Below, piece by piece: positions 5,674 to 5,701 of a DNA stretch of 5,701 nucleotides (positions are counted from its first letter, which is position 1; each line of letters opens with the position of its first letter). The notes under the pieces are model-generated. The model was not told where the DNA came from and made no database searches. It saw only the letters and a program-made list of their open reading frames with translations. The DNA lies in NCBI GenBank assembly GCA_021798435.1, contig JAJZGN010000065.1, forward strand, positions 1 to 5,701, written 5' to 3'. The stretch is from a bacterium. GTDB taxonomy: Bacteria; Chloroflexota; Dormibacteria; Aeolococcales; Bog-877. The position numbers and the translations under genes are program-made.

Positions 5674-5701
5674 ATTGTGAGGCCTGTAACGACCATCCCA
5701 T

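Larger units (their letters stand above)
4574..5701 (-). mobile_element. IS630-family insertion sequence, one end outside the window
   Basis: The downstream end is set provisionally at the TA at 4574-4575, just before GTGTCCTGCTTCTG, because IS630 elements duplicate a TA target and the IS481 homology stops there. The 40 bp upstream of the transposase ATG, up to the window edge, contain no reverse complement of that end, so the other terminus should lie beyond 5701. The terminal base is inferred rather than proven. Confidence 0.65.

Noticed and set aside
19..5701. Composite transposon carrying the lipase as cargo
   Set aside because: The flanking intact elements are IS21 and IS630, with different ends and transposases, so they cannot mobilise the middle together in the usual way.
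1..5701. CRISPR array, tRNA, rRNA or a defence or biosynthetic system
   Set aside because: No regularly spaced repeats, cloverleaf-like segments or relevant protein families were seen on either strand.

Overview
The window is GC-rich and reads as an accessory, insertion-sequence-laden segment of an actinobacterial-type chromosome. The grounds are high GC, GTG starts with strong Shine-Dalgarno sequences, and an ECF sigma remnant followed by a lipoprotein carrying a CMRxHGVP motif. The phylum is inferred from family resemblance, and I would not name a genus. All full-length genes lie on the minus strand. The only plus-strand coding trace is a short transposase remnant.

Layout by region. (1) 19-2046 is a complete IS21-family element. 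It has 52-bp imperfect terminal repeats, each containing two copies of a 16-bp repeat, an istA transposase gene, and an istB ATPase-helper gene coupled to istA through a 4-nt GTGA overlap. (2) 2047-2215 is a short spacer with one GC-rich hairpin and no recognisable gene. (3) 2216-3709 encodes a probable secreted or lipid-anchored LIP-family lipase. Its N-terminus carries the cysteine module (CMRxHGVP ... AAQKACxxLLP) found in actinobacterial lipoproteins. (4) 3709-4303 is a decayed ECF sigma-factor gene. It appears to have lost 5 nt at a CGGTA tandem repeat, so its frame now runs open into the lipase. The ancestral frame still ends at a TGA that overlaps the lipase ATG (TGATG). (5) 4304-4417 is a short spacer with a 7-bp hairpin. 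(6) 4418-4576 is the 3' remnant of an IS481-family transposase gene on the plus strand. (7) 4573-5661 is a full-length IS630-family transposase gene. Its element begins at or near the TA of the IS481 stop codon, and its other end lies beyond the window.

How they fit together: the likely original cargo was a sigma-factor/lipoprotein-lipase operon read on the minus strand. It is now hemmed in by three unrelated insertion-sequence families, and the sigma factor is broken. The two flanking intact elements belong to different families, so this is not a composite transposon. I see no CRISPR array, tRNA, rRNA or defence system. The most unusual items are the frameshift-generated sigma/lipase reading frame and the two-domain lipase itself.
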